Origin: Gnetum montanum
Taxonomy: Eukaryota > Streptophyta > Gnetopsida > Gnetales > Gnetaceae
Length of the DNA: 64,000 bases
Assembly: GCA_015680685.1 (NCBI GenBank)
Contig: MNCI01016148.1
Location: forward strand, 283,677-347,676
Direction: 5' to 3'
Position 1 is the stretch's first letter. Each line of letters starts with the position of its first letter. This document shows, one piece after another, positions 1 to 11,873 of this stretch. Both the position numbers and the translations under genes were made by a program. A model generated the notes under the pieces. It saw only the letters and a program-made list of their open reading frames with translations, did no database searches and was not told where the DNA came from.

Positions 1-103
1 TTCACATGTCATCCCATTAGTTCCATTCCCCTCAATAATTCCATACCTTCCCGATATTATTGTAGGGAACTCGAGGACGAGTTTTCATTCAATCATGGGG
101 GTA
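1..103 (+). mobile_element. 3' end of Ty3 element A internal region, with polypurine tract
   Basis: This is the last non-coding stretch of a Ty3 element whose body lies before the window. It matches the pre-LTR tail of element B (51140-51210): both have the 'aggaactcgaggatgag' type sequence and a G-run (ATGGGGGTA at 95-103) directly before the LTR. The G-run is the likely polypurine tract priming plus-strand synthesis. No coding sequence is visible. Confidence 0.75.
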
Positions 104-872
104 TGATGAGACACGATATGCACAAGCCACAATATTGTGTATGCGATATCGTGGCCACCGTGATATCACGTCGTCCCCTACGATGTTGTGTATGCGATAT
201 CGCGGTCCGTCGCCAAATCTATAAATAAGAGGTGGCACTCCCCTTATTTCCCATCCTAGGCTTAAAGTAGGGAAACTCTAGTAGTTTGATCACTCCAGAG
301 ATAGAATATTTTCCATGTGCCCGCAGTAGGAGTCCCCAAGTGAATAGATCTTTATTCGAGCAGCTTTGTACCTGAACGCAAGTTGTGTACGGCAATAAAG
401 ACGAGCATCTACGGATGTGTACGGCTAGTCAAGGAATCAGCTACTCATCACATTTGGGCTAGTCAAGTGCCTCAATACGACCACTTCGAGCATGTGCATT
501 ACATGTGGTGATCCCAGTAACGATTAGCGTTTGGTAGCCACAGTTGCATAGTTCAGGGTGTGTACGGTAAGTGGGAACGGATGCTGACGCTAGTTAATTT
601 AGACTTCGTTCATTAGTTAGAGTTAGTTAGTTTCTCAACCCTTCACTCTTTAGCATAGAAGACATAAAACTGAAAATACTATAAAAATCATATACCTCGG
701 ACTTACTTAACCATACACCGTGACAACTACAAGTAAGTCTAGGAAGACAACGAATGATTAACCCCAAGTGTTCCATGGGCTGTGTAGGCATTTAGTCTAT
801 GGAGTTCAATTGGATCACTCGTGCTATGCTCGTTTCATATGGTTGAGTGTAGGGGTACCTCGCCACTCATCA
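104..872 (+). repeat. 3' LTR of Ty3 element A
   Basis: The LTR starts TGATGAG and ends CTCATCA, a perfect 7-bp inverted end shared with other LTRs here. Its U3 holds several GATATCG-type palindromes (about 110-205), then a TATA box (CTATAAATAAG near 219) and an AATAAAG poly(A)-type signal near 394. It is the same family as the solo LTR at 40609-41651: both carry the 'gtgcccgcagtaggagtcc' block. The polypurine tract before it shows that this is a 3' LTR. It is 769 bp, shorter than the solo LTR, which carries an internal duplication. Confidence 0.85.
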
Positions 873-1234
873 TTGAGACTACATCTTGCTTTATTCCTTG
901 AACTTTATTAGAAAAATATACAATAATATGTAAAGGAAAAGTGATAAAAATCATAGAAAAAATGAAAAAATAGAGAAGGAATTTGATAAATATTAAAGAA
1001 TATAAAATGATTAAGAAATGGAAAAGTATAAAAGAATGTAAAGATATTAAAGAATATGAAAAAGTACTAAGAAAAAGAAAAAGATTTAGTTTGGTGCCTA
1101 AGTGTCATATAGGACACCCCCAAAACTATCTTTGAAAATAGTCAACTAGAATATTGAATAGGTATAAGATGGTTTAGTAAGCTAGGTAAAGCTCACAGAA
1201 GAGTTGGGATATTCATAATATGATTTGACCTATT
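873..1234 (-). mobile_element. Post-pol internal region of element X
   Basis: On the minus strand this follows the integrase C-terminus of X. It has a G-run (TTTTGGGGGTGTCC, near 1110-1130) and then a T/C-rich stretch. This matches the order in element B, where 'cgtgggggagatgg' near 49264 precedes a T/C-rich region. Element A is inserted directly beyond it, so the remaining 3' part and 3' LTR of X must lie before the window. Confidence 0.55.
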
Positions 1235-2330
1235 AGATAGTGACTAAAACAAGTTTGTGTGGGCAAGTTGGGTGGTAAATTTGCATAGCTTTTGAAGGAT
1301 ATGTGGCATGGATGATGTAAGGTTTTTCCCATAAGGTTTGAAACTTAGCCTTCTATCACACATGATTGGGATTATAATACAGAAACTTATTGCCTAGTTT
1401 GATTGATACTTGTCAGATAGGTACATCATGCCTATGTTTGGAGTATGTCTTGTGTATTTCAATGCTCATCATGGCTACAAGTCTATTTTCCGCTAAAAGG
1501 TTGAGATTCATAAAATGTTCTTTCTATCCTAAGCTCAAGTCAAGGTTAAGTTGGCTAGTAGTAGCTAACATTTGTAGCTTTGTTTAGATTGGTATCATAG
1601 GCAATTTTCCATAGATCATCTTGTAGGGCAAATATCCTATGGGTAGTTTCCATGTGATGTTATAGGCCCATAGAGCATTGTTTAGTTTAGTGTCTTGATA
1701 TTTCCTAAATTGACTAATAGTTCTAGTTAATATTTGTGTAATTTCCAAATTAGTCACTTTTGCTTGAGTATTCTCTTGGGAGTGGTATGGTATAATCAAC
1801 TTATGGTTCATCCCAAGTTGTTGCATGAACCTCTTAAATGTATCACCCATGAAGTATGTTTCATTATCTGAGATGAGAATTTTTGGTACTCCAAATATAT
1901 TTACCACATGCTATTGAAAGAATTTAGTAGCCATTTTGGCTGTACAATCCTTGACTGCAGTTGCTTCTGTCCATTTCGTACAATAATCAAGTGGCACTAT
2001 GATGTATGCTTTTCCATTTGACATTGGTGTGATGGATCCTATAAAATTAATTCCCCATATGTCAAATGGTTCTAGTGGTTGTATCCATTGTTGTGGTCCT
2101 TCATTCTTAGTCGTTATTCCTCCATCATGCTAAAATATCTACAAGACTAGGTGAAGTTGTGTGCATCCCAAAATATGGTAGGCCAAAAGTAGCTTGCCAT
2201 CATCAGCTCGAGTGTTGTTCTGTGTCCCACCTAGTGACCACCACATGGTCCCTCATGCATATCTTGTAGAATTATTTGTTGGTTCTCCTCCAGAACACAC
2301 CATCTCACTAGTCCACTTGCACAAATCCTA
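1235..2330 (-). pseudogene. Integrase remnant of Athila-like element X
   Basis: This is the integrase segment of a Ty3 polyprotein, which would join element DNA to the chromosome. Recognisable blocks are IQPLEPFDIWGINFIGSITP near 2030-2090, SDNETYF near 1850-1870, QAKVTN near 1750-1765 and the C-terminal region LxNLLxENRLxxM near 1480-1510. The first catalytic Asp is Asn (2046-2048), the second is kept (1866-1868) and the Glu exactly 36 codons on is Lys (1758-1760), so the enzyme would be dead. Several stops interrupt the reading frame. No chromodomain is visible after the core, which fits the Athila/Tat branch. It is co-linear with the integrase of element B. Confidence 0.85.
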
Positions 2331-2549
2331 TAGAGATTTCCATTTATTTCCATATACCTCTTTACTCTATGGAGGAATTTCTCTTTCTATTTGCTATTCC
2401 ACTTGACAACAAGTGCTTGTGTAAGAAGATAAGTCATATAATTAGTGATTCATGATTTCTTTATTAAGTTGATAGCCATTGTCATTTTCATAAATAAATT
2501 TTCATGAGGGAACTAGTTTGATAATGGTTCTTCTTACTTTTGTGATTCC

Positions 2550-3745
2550 CATCTTAGCCTTGATAAGTAATCTACTATGACGTTCTCTATTTCCTTCTTT
2601 TCAATCATGATGATATTAAATTTTGGTAAAATTACAAGTCACCTTATCACCTTATGACTCACCACTAGTTTATTCATCAAAAATATGATTATATAATGGT
2701 TTGTGTGGACATAGATAGGGTACCCAAGCACGTAATGTCTAAATTTTTCTAGCACATACACCATACCCATAAGCTCCTTTTCAATAGTGGTGTAATTAAA
2801 TTATGCTCCAGTGATGCTTCTACTAGCATAGTGTATGTAATATGGCCTGTTTTGATAATCAAGCTATGTTAATACTACACCTAGTGCATAATTCAAGGCA
2901 TCTATCAGTATGTGAAAGGGCTTGGACCAATTCGAGGCTCAAAGGATTGGTGTTTCTATTAACTTCTATTTTAGTGTCTTGAATGCCTTCTCACATTACT
3001 TCTTCCACTAGAATGGTACATCCTTTTTGGTCAATTCTACTAATGGGCTTACTCTCTTGGAGAAATTTTTGATGAATCTTCTATAATACCTTATATGACC
3101 TAGAAATGACTTGACCTCCTTAATGGTTTGTGGCCTCTAGGTGATGTTTTGAATGGCTCTTATCTTTTCTGGATCAACTTCTATTCTTTTCTATGATCCT
3201 TTGTGTCCCAAAATGATCCCTTCTTGGACCATTAATTGGATTTTCTACCAATTGAGCTTCAAATTGGTTTCAATACATATTTTTAATACCTACTCCAAAT
3301 GGTCTAATGCTTACTTCAAATCTAGCTCATAAGTAGAAAAAACATCCATAAATACTTCAATGCCATTACTTATTTATTTTTGGAAGATACACAGTACTAA
3401 TCTTTGAAAAATAGTAGATGCATTGCACAAGTTAAAAGGAATTTTCTTGGAAGCAAATGTTCCCCATGGCATAGTGAATGCAGCATTTTCTTGGTCTTTT
3501 GATGTAATGTAGATTTGGTTATATCTCATGTACCCATCAAGAAGGCTATAGTGTTGATGTCCTACTATGGTATTTAGGACTTGGTTAACAAATGGTAAAG
3601 AAAAATGGTCTTTGAATTCAACAGTCGAAAATCAATGCATACTCTTCACTTTCCACGTTTCTTTGAAACAATGACCAAAGGGCTAACCCATTCATTGTTT
3701 GCAACGGGGTAGATGAATCCTACCTTTAATAACTCTTCCAATTCC
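2550..3745 (-). pseudogene. Reverse transcriptase-RNase H remnant of element X
   Basis: Translated across frames, this gives the standard Ty3 order: GKWRVCIDFRLLN near 3630-3660, LDGYxxYNQI near 3525, PWGTFA near 3460, a primer-grip-like NLCNASTIFQRL, then FLGHIRYYRRFIKNFS near 3060-3100 and the RNase H part (ASRSITGAxFNYTTIEKELM near 2790-2830). The catalytic FMDD box reads FMDV, so the second Asp is lost. There are many stops and frameshifts. It corresponds to 46690-47870 in element B, and the region is clearly non-functional. Confidence 0.85.
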
Positions 3746-3840
3746 TATTTTACTACTTTCTTAAGTTTAGGATTCAATCTTCTCTAAGGTTGGTGGCATG
3801 ACTTGACAATTGGATCTGTGTATATTCGGTATTGACAAAT

Positions 3841-4050
3841 TCATGGATTAATGCTTGTTATCTCATTGTAAAACCATGCAACAACTGTTGGCCTTTTATT
3901 GATTACTTTAAATAATCTCTTCTTCTGATCTTTATCTAGGTTAGCGTTGATGATTACTGATTTTTTGTTATTTAGAAAGTCATATTCTAGTACATCTGGT
4001 AGGGCTTCTAGTTCTAATGGTTCTAGGTCAAACTTGTTTGGGACCTCCAA
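3841..4050 (-). pseudogene. Protease-RT linker of element X
   Basis: This open segment encodes LEPLELEALPDVLEYDFL followed by a stretch ending AWFYNEITSINP. It corresponds to the conserved linker just before the Ty3 RT, usually of the form 'LK.LP..L.Y.FL....V.I....L...Q...L..VL......W...DI.GI.P'. It lies between the protease remnant and the RT remnant in the expected order. Confidence 0.7.
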
Positions 4051-4269
4051 TTATTTCCATTTAATATCTTCTTCCTAGTGTGAATGTGCATAGGGGTGTT
4101 TCCTTCCTAATTGTTCCAACTTATCTGTTTCCTCAACATAGGCACTTATGATTTGATTAGTTAGTTCCATGTACATTTTAGATTCTATCTCTTTATCAGT
4201 AATAAGCCACTATGTATCTTCTTCTTTAGTGACTACTACATACAAACATTGTTACATACACATTTCTTC

Positions 4270-4740
4270 TAAACACTAATTGCATGTTGTGCTCTTTCCT
4301 TGTTTAATATCCAAAACTCTCCACATGTAGTTACACTCATTATCGCTGTATGCAATACATGGAACTCGACATCTTTGTATAATTTCAACTTTGTCTTTCT
4401 TGGAAATCTCTAAGGACAAATCTCTAATTTCAAGCTTAGCATTCATAATGCTAAGCCATTCTGTTCCCATTATTATAGGAACTCTCCCTTGTTTTTCCCC
4501 ATGTGTATTATTAGGAAATTAGTAGGATAGGATTAGCCACTGATGGTGGTGATGAAATCTTCTACTTGTCCAAGTAGGATAGTGATTGATTGATCTGCAA
4601 GCTTTAGGCAAATATTACTTTTTCTTAAAGATGGAAGATTCCAGGCCTTGTACATATCTTGTAAAATTAAGTTTGCTCATGACCTAGAATCAAGTAGAGC
4701 CTTGCCTAGCTTGTGACATGCTATTTGGATATATATCAAG
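4270..4740 (-). pseudogene. Retropepsin-like protease remnant of element X
   Basis: The active-site region reads ALLDSRS (expected LLDSGSS) near 4700. It is followed by MYKAWNLPSLRKSN, LADQSITI and the C-terminal IIMGTEWLSIMNAKLEIRD block near 4440-4480, which matches the Ty3 'ILGRPWL' region. The substituted Gly after the catalytic Asp-Ser and the in-frame stops make it inactive. The same order and wording recur at 45690-46010 in element B. Confidence 0.8.
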
Positions 4741-4879
4741 GGAATTCTTGGATTTGTTCTTTTCTAGGGAAGCACTGTTGCCTTTATCCAATGTGTCATA
4801 GTTTGGGTAAGCATGATAGTAGTTAGATTTGAATGGGTAGAAGATGGAAGCCTAGTATTCCCTGAAGGAGTATGTGTAG

Positions 4880-7340
4880 ATGGGATTGATGTAGACAAAA
4901 TCCCCATCCTTTGAACCCTTTTTGGACTTGCTTTGAAGAATGAATGTTTCCTAGATTAAGGTTCATTCACTATTACCTCCTTTTATGTGTTTACTACCCT
5001 TGTTTCATTCTTCTATTGTGGTTGTGATGGCAGATCCCCTTGTATAACTAGTGGTAGCATTGGTGGTAAAGAATTAAAAGGTTGGTTTGACGGACTAGCT
5101 ATTGGTTCATATGTGTAGAGATTTGCATTCATCCTTAGAGTAGTAGGTCAGTAATACTCAAGTGGATAATAATAGGAAGAAGTATGAATTGAAGCATTTC
5201 CTAGATTGGATGTTGTACATAATATCCATAAGGATCCAATTTCCTATATGGATATTGTTGCTGTGGTGCTGGCATTGCCCATTTTTGTGACTATTGTCAT
5301 TACTACTAATATTACTCGTGGTTGAGGGAAGGCTCTGCTTGGGTAGTCAGTTGGTTGGAAGGGTTATCTTAGATTACCTTGAGGATAAGGTAATTGTTTG
5401 GTGAATTACTCTTTAATAAATCTTGGATTGAGTGTGCATGCCCTAGACTGTTACAAGTGGACCATAGTAGGGTAACATTCCTTAGCATGTACAAACTAGC
5501 ATACCTTACATCCTTCATCTTCTTCTAAACTAGAGTTAGTACACTCCTTAACTGTAGTAACTTTTCCTTTTTTTTAACATTCTCGCTCATGATCTCTTCT
5601 CTTTGTCTCATCTTTGCCTTTGTTTAATTCTTGTTTAGTCCTTTCTTCCACTATCTTAAGAGTTGTAGCAAACTTTTCATCCATTGAATCCCACATCTTC
5701 TCTACCTTTGTGGATATATCATTAACTGATTTCTGGATTGGTAGAGTTTTCTTCTAAATTACATCTTCTAAGGTTTCTTCTTTCTTCTTGTTGCACATTC
5801 AAACATCTTGCTTTTTGATTGATGAATCTTAGTTATATTCTTTAGCTAATTCTCTCTTTCTGAACTCTCCTTCCTCTTTTTCCACTTGGTCTATTAACCT
5901 TTGGATTTGATAGGTGATCATCTTTGATAGTCTTCCTTGGGTGTAGACCCCAAGGGCTTCTATGGTTTTATTTCTTAAACCATCAACAATATGTCTAAGT
6001 TGTTCCCTTTGTAAGAATCCATGGCCTAGGCATCTATGGAAAAGAGAATAATATCTACTCATTGTAGCATTAGGGAATTCATGTGTCCCTTACTTCCATC
6101 CTTGGATTTGCTTTATGAGGTTAGACACTCTTGAGTAAGTTTGATATTTGTCATTAAAGAGCTTGATCATGGTACTCCACCTTCTAATTGATTTTGGTTC
6201 CAATGACTTGTACTAGCTCTTTGCCTCCTTGATGAGTGTTCTTGAAAATAACTTTAATTTCTATTTAGTTACTTTCAATGTTCTGGAGGGAACAAGCATC
6301 ATGGAATGATTGAAGGTGATGTTGTGGATTTGCATTATATCCTCCTTTAAATTTAGGAATATTAATCATATCTAGTTGCTTAATGTGATTATCTCTTACA
6401 TGCTTGATGGAAATATATATAGCTTCTCTAATATTGATTATACCTCGAATGGCTAGTAGGAGTTCTTCATAGTTGTCAAGTTCGTAAACATTATTGTAGT
6501 GGTGACCCCTCTAATGCTCATAATGCTCTCTATTCTTATGCTTATTTCTATCTCTTTGTCAGTCATTTTTTTCTTCATTTTTAGAATACCTTCTTATGTA
6601 TTCACCTCTCTTATAATCTCTTCTTCCTTCTCTATCATGGTTTCTTAAAGTATGTTCCTTCTTATTAGACTCCATAGATAAGTGCGAGGAGGAAGATGAG
6701 GCAATTGGAGAATGGTGTTGGCTATTCTTCTTCTATGACTTTGTGATTCATCCATCCTCTTTTGTATCTATAGAAGCTCTAGGCCTTGAGCTCTATCTGT
6801 GTATGAAGTCTCTTTTATATCTTCCAAGGTCTTTTTCTAGAGTTAACTTTAACTTTATGTTGGCAACATCTTCAATATGTACTACCAGTGTATGGAAGTG
6901 AGATCCATGAGTTTGATAAAACCTTTTAGCTTGGAGTGAAGCATATTCTCTTTCTATAAGGACAACTATTTGAGGTACCTTTTTTCCTTTGTCACATTTA
7001 TGCTATGCTTTCATGATGACATCCCTTCTTACATGAGCCTTTGTTTGTTGGTATGGCCTAGTCATGTTCTTTGTGACTTGGTAGCTCTCTTGTTCATGAC
7101 TTAGGTTGGCCTTCATGAGGGCTGCTTGAAACATCAATGTTATGGAATGTTTTGGTGGTAGAACTATGTTGCCCTACAAGTCTCTCCATCAAAGTTGTTC
7201 ATCTTGGTGAAGAATGAATGTGAAATCAAGATAGTATGGATCAGCATGAGTATATGTAATTCTTATTTACATTAGTGCACTCCAATATTCTTCATTATGC
7301 GTTATTTCATGACTTCTTTGAATCTATTTGGTAGGTGATA
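4880..7340 (-). pseudogene. Gag remnant of element X
   Basis: This is the gag region, which would build the virus-like particle. From the N-terminus there is DFTFILHQDEQL and GNIVLPP near 7180-7230. Then comes a Ser-rich SSSSSHLSMES stretch near 6660-6690. The capsid motif YYSLFHRCLGHGF and the stretch to HIVDGLRNKT lie at 5970-6060, followed by a charged helix QRLIDQVEKEEGEFRKREL at 5835-5900. The same motifs occur in elements B, C, E and F. Stops and frameshifts are frequent, and no intact zinc knuckle could be read. Confidence 0.8.
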
Positions 7341-7492
7341 ACTTTCTTTAAGTGCTAAAGCCATATTTTGTATTTCATGATTAGTTGTGTGTGTGTGTGT
7401 TATTAGAATTTATTAACAGTGTAAATGATAAACTTTGTACTTTTTAATACAATGAACCTTTTAAAATCAACTACTCAACACACATTAACACA

Positions 7493-7510
7493 TCCCTAGC
7501 AATGGTGCTA
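7493..7510 (-). other. Primer binding site of element X (tRNA-Asp type)
   Basis: The minus strand reads TAGCACCATTGCTAGGGA. This differs from the complement of the plant tRNA-Asp 3' end (TGGCGCCGTTGCCGGGGA, from general knowledge) at five positions, all transitions. It lies one base inside the 5' LTR, the same spacing as in B, C and F. Confidence 0.75.
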
Positions 7511-7511
7511 A

Positions 7512-8345
7512 TGATGAGTCGTGATGCATCCCGATACTCTACCATACAAGTCATAAGCGTTCACACGTGACCAAATCATAATCTATGGATAGATAATGTA
7601 ATTATGCTAGGAGTTGATATTAAGTTTGTGATCATTGTCTTCTCACTTTGAGTTAGTGAAATCTAGATGTATGATTTAACTCAAAGTGAAACATATGATA
7701 GATGATGTTGTATGACTCTTAATGCTCATAGTGGTAAACATGATTGAAAATGAAATAAAATTCTAAATCTAAATAATAATGAACATATAAATCTATCCTA
7801 GCCTAAAGTGATGGATATCTGGTCCTAGTTTGATGGTCATGTCTTGGGCTTATGTGATTGTCACAAGGATTATCAAGTGGAATCACTATTGAGCAAATCA
7901 AGTGAGACCACTACTGGGTTACTAAATAATCATACTTAATGCTCAAAACTAGTCATACCCTTTCCATTTTACTAAGGACCATGAAAGTAAAGTACTTTGG
8001 AATGTAAATGATTAAACTAAGAAAACAAGAAAATTATGCTAAGTAAACAAAGAACAAAGGAACTAAAGAAATCCTACAATGATGTAAAACAATCTCGATC
8101 TTTATTGCTAGTCATAAAAAATGCCCAAGTAAAATTTACTCTAATAAAGACTTTGTTCAACTACTTAGCACCACACTTTGGGCATTCACACTATTGCTAA
8201 AACCTAAAAAAGGAAATTGCAAGAATTTCACTAAGGGTTGATGAAAAATTGGTGTCTCTTGTACTCCTAAGTGTCAGTGTTTATAAGGTTACACAACTCT
8301 TGAGACATTGTATCAAAGATGATGTAGCTTGAGCTACAATATCAT
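7512..8345 (-). repeat. 5' LTR of element X (main part)
   Basis: On the minus strand the LTR ends CTCATCA at 7512 and is followed by the tRNA-Asp primer site. It has an AATAAAGATCGAG signal (plus strand 8092-8104) also seen in the element C LTR. The other end is broken at 8345 by the Copia insertion, and the last 27 bases resume at 24199-24225. The joined LTR would be about 861 bp, close to the B (853) and C (875) LTRs. Confidence 0.8.
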
Positions 8346-9587
8346 TGTTGACCTGTTGGTATGTCAAAACTTTAAGAAAATTGAAGAACAAGGATGTTTG
8401 TGTGATTGTTTTATTTGTAGTAAAAGAACATGGATTAAGACTAAAGGAGAGCTCAAGAGATGAAATCTACAAAGAGATGTCAAAATGGAGACAATAAGAA
8501 CTTGTTGGACATGAATGAAGACTCAAGGAATGAGAGCTACATCAAGATGTCAAAGTAAGAACTACAAGAACTGAAGAGAGCTTGGACAAAGATTTCATTA
8601 GAAAAGTGGAAGTAAAGGAAAAGAACAAGACTATGGCAAAATAAAGATGCTCCAAAGGTCCAAATCAACAAGAAAGATTCAAGAAGCAAAGTTCACAAGA
8701 TGAGAAGACATCTCCCAAAACCAAAAGATGTCTTAGCTAAAGTAGAGAAATCCTAGAGAAGATTTCTCCTAAAAACAAGGGATGTCTCCTTTTAAAAGAA
8801 GATGCATCTATGAAGACGTTTCCTCATAGATGTCTTCCATGAAGAAGAGATGTCTCCCCTAAATGAAAGTCTAATGCAGAGAGACATCCTAATCTCAAAG
8901 AAGATGTCTACTATTTCATGAATTCTAAGGTGATTTTGGAAACTTCAAGGCTATAAGAAGACTTAACTCTTTTGGGTTTTGTGCATGAATAGTCACTATC
9001 AAAGAAATCATTGCATATTTTACTTGTGTACATAATTTTTCATATAATTTGATTGTGTATTGTACTTCATTATCATATCATTTGTGCTATTGTATTGGGT
9101 GCTATTGGACTATGTCTCAAAGTCAAGGATCTGTAAATTAGTTATGTTCTTTTCTTGTAATTTTTTTTCTCTTCTTATTACCCTATTGGGGTTGATATGC
9201 TACTTGCTAAAAAGCATCATCATTGAGCTTTTTGGGACCTAGTTGGGTTGAGTGGTTGGTGCAGCATCACAATACTCTAGAGTGAAGCTCAATCTATAAA
9301 GAATGTGGGATCCTCAAGACTACATTCTAAGCTTATTGGGACCTAGGTAGGTTGAGTGGATTTGTAGCAACGAATCACTGCAGAGTGGAGGTTAGAGCTT
9401 GTACAAGGTGTGGTACCCTTCAAACCACATTTTAAGAGAAACAAAGTTCAGAGGTGTGTAAGTGAACTACCCTCCAAGTGTGAAGTACCTAAGTTGGGAA
9501 ACCACATAAAATTAGTGTGTGCTTTATGTTGACAAATTTTTGAGAAGGGAAAGTTATTCATCCCTCTTCTAAGTTCTATGATCATCA
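8346..9587 (+). repeat. 5' LTR of the Copia element
   Basis: The 1242-bp LTR starts TGTTGACC and ends ATGATCATCA. It is collinear with 22963-24193. Between 8700 and 8920 it carries a cluster of AGATGTCT/AGACATCT motifs, followed by a TATA-type CTATAAGAAGAC at 8951. No coding role is seen; short ORFs such as 9060-9242 are incidental. Confidence 0.88.
8700..8964 (+). promoter_or_regulatory. Motif array and TATA box in Copia LTR
   Basis: At least seven copies of AGATGTCT, AGACATCT or near variants lie in about 220 bp. The 3' LTR keeps an AGACGTCT form near 23376, suggesting that the ancestral motif was this palindrome with an ACGT core and that CpG loss made the variants. A TATA-like CTATAAGAAGACTT follows at 8951-8964. 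It is the likely element promoter. Confidence 0.6.
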
Positions 9588-9589
9588 AG

Positions 9590-9606
9590 TGGTATTGGAG
9601 CTTGGT
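9590..9606 (+). other. Primer binding site of Copia element (initiator Met tRNA)
   Basis: TGGTATTGGAGCTTGGT closely matches the plant initiator-Met primer site (TGGTATCAGAGC type). It begins two bases after the LTR end. Confidence 0.8.
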
Positions 9607-9639
9607 AATCTTATGCTCTACATTTTCCAATAGTGAACA

Positions 9640-11480
9640 ATGGAGGGAACGTCATACACAAAGCCACCAATGTTCAATGGTTTCGACTTTGCCTATTGGA
9701 AAGCAAGGATGTAGGACTTCTTTGAATCAATAGAGTTTGAAGTATGGGAGTCCATCCTTGAAGGCTACACATTGCCCATTGAAAAAACAATAGAAGCCAT
9801 CAAGCCTTGGAACAAATGGACACAAGAATAAAGAGATAAGTTCATGCATGACTCAAAAGCTAAAAATTGTCTATATTGTGCATTGAACAAATTTGAATTT
9901 AATAGAGTATTTGGATGTAAAATGGGCAAAGAAATTTGGGAAACATTAGAGGCTATGCAGTTAAGCAATCTAAATTGTTAGTCTTGCAAAGTGAGTATGA
10001 TAAGCTTAAAATGAGAGAAGGAGAGAAAATAAAAGATTATTTTCTAGAGCAAATGATCTTGTTCTGGCCATTAGAGGAACAGGTAAAGATCTATCAAAGA
10101 GTGATGCCATAATAAAAATGATTAGAACTTTGCAACTAAAATTTAGACCCAAAGTTACCATTATGGAGGAAATTAGAGATTTTTTAGACCTTAAATTTGA
10201 AGAACTTCAAAGTGCTCTCATGGCTTATGAAATGAATCTCATATGTGAAGGAGCTATTCAAGAGAAACTATCCATTACCCTTAAATCAACCGCCAAGGAG
10301 AAGGAGGCTAATGAGCTAAATGAGGGCAATGAAGAGGAGATAGCCTTTTTCTCAAGAAAGCTACAAAGACTTATAGAAAAGAGGGGTAAAATCTCCAATC
10401 AATAGAGATCAAATCCATTCAAAGATAAAGAGAGGTAAAAGTTTTTCAAGTTTTACTTTTGATTCTTCTTCTATAGAATGTTGGGTTTGTGATGGAAGAG
10501 GCCATGTGGCCCTTGAGTGTCCTAGTAATGGTAGGTTATAGAGAAAGGATAGAAATATTGAAGAGATAAAAAAGACAAATTTCTACACATGTTGGAATGA
10601 TGGAAAGAAAAGTGAAGAGGAAGTGGAAGATGATGTAAAAAATTAACATCTCATCTATATGGCTTTCAAAGATGATGATGATGACTCGAATGATGAACTC
10701 AATGAGGAAGAAAGGTTTGATTTATGATGTAATGAATTATTATCTTTTCAAAATATTTGCACAAAGTTAAATAAGCAAGTTAAAACAAAGGATCAAGAAA
10801 TTTATTTATTGAGTTTAACAATTTCTAATCTTACTAAAGAACTCTTAGACCTAAGAGTTGAGAATGACAAACTAACCTTGTCTTATGACTAGGCTAAGGT
10901 AGAAATTTCACATGTCACACTTGTGAATAAAATGTTTGCAAAGGGAAAAGAATACTTTCAGATGATTTTAGGACAAGGAAGAAGTCCACATGACAAGAGT
11001 GGGCTTGGATGTTGTACACAAGATGAATCATCTTCACCAACCCCATCTCAACTGAATGCTATTCTAAGGGATAAAGCTACTACATCCCAATCAAAAAAAG
11101 CTCCCATTCATAAAAGGGTCCTCAAAGGTTTGGTCATTCTAATTATTATTACTATAACAAGAGGGTGAGATGCTATTATTTTCATAAATTTGGATACAAG
11201 CAATGGGAATGAAGCTTAAAGTTCTATCATTTAAATAGCTACTCATGCCATAAGACTCCTTAGTCTTACCAAAATGTACCAAGAAGGAAATTTATGTAGG
11301 ACCATAGGAGAAATTGGACTACTTAAAAAACCAATGGGTTAAGAAAGAATGAAGATTTATATGGAAGGAATAGGGAAATGAGGAGACCCTTTCCAAAAAA
11401 TTCATGAGGGGGAGTCAACCCTTAGAGATAGATGAAGTTTTGGTAAAATGAGAAACATCGAGAGAGGAATCCCACTCTAG
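9640..11480 (+). pseudogene. SIRE-type Copia gag remnant
   Basis: Gag starts at 9640 with MEGTSYTKPPMFNGFDFAYW, the usual N-terminus of plant Copia gag. A long helical UBN2-like part follows (10118-10404, about 95 residues open). A zinc knuckle C-x2-C-x4-H-x4-C (CWVCDGRGHVALEC) lies at 10479-10520. Then come acidic residues and a C-terminal block with QGRSPHDKSGLG near 10970-11010, typical of SIRE-like gag. A second weak Cys/His stretch (CYYFHKFGYK) lies near 11170-11210. In-frame stops such as TAG at 9712 and frameshifts break it. Pol should follow gag but does not. Confidence 0.8.
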
Positions 11481-11605
11481 CATTATAAGCACCTCCTGTC
11501 TCTTTATCAAGAAAGGTAAGTAGAGGTAAGTTTTCTTTTAATAATGTATATGCTCTAGGACTATAGTCCTTGGCAACCTTTCCCAAATCCCATCCTGTTA
11601 AGCCT

Positions 11606-11862
11606 CTTTCAGAGGAGACATCTACCTAAAGATGTCTTCTAACAAACTTCTATTCCAAGAAAGAGACGTCTACATGAAGACATTTTTCCATAACATGAGA
11701 TGTCTACCTATCATCTCCTACAATGTGGCAAAGACATCTATTGTAAAAAGAAGATGTCTACTTTGATTTTTAATCATGCAAAAGATGTCTTTCTGCTAGT
11801 AAAGATGTCTTCTTTCCCATCAAAAGTCCTTGTTTGTTGTTAGTATAAAAGTTAAAACTCTC
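11606..11862 (+). promoter_or_regulatory. Internal LTR-like motif array with TATA box
   Basis: Between gag and the accessory ORF lies a second cluster of AGACATCT, AGATGTCT and AGACGTCT motifs (for example near 11619, 11634, 11664, 11699, 11733, 11752, 11783 and 11803). TATAAAAGTTAAAACTC follows at 11844-11860. Motif, density and distance to the TATA resemble the LTR promoter at 8700-8964. I infer an internal promoter for the downstream ORF. A chance or degraded LTR fragment is the alternative. Confidence 0.55.
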
Positions 11863-11873
11863 ATTCTTTTGTC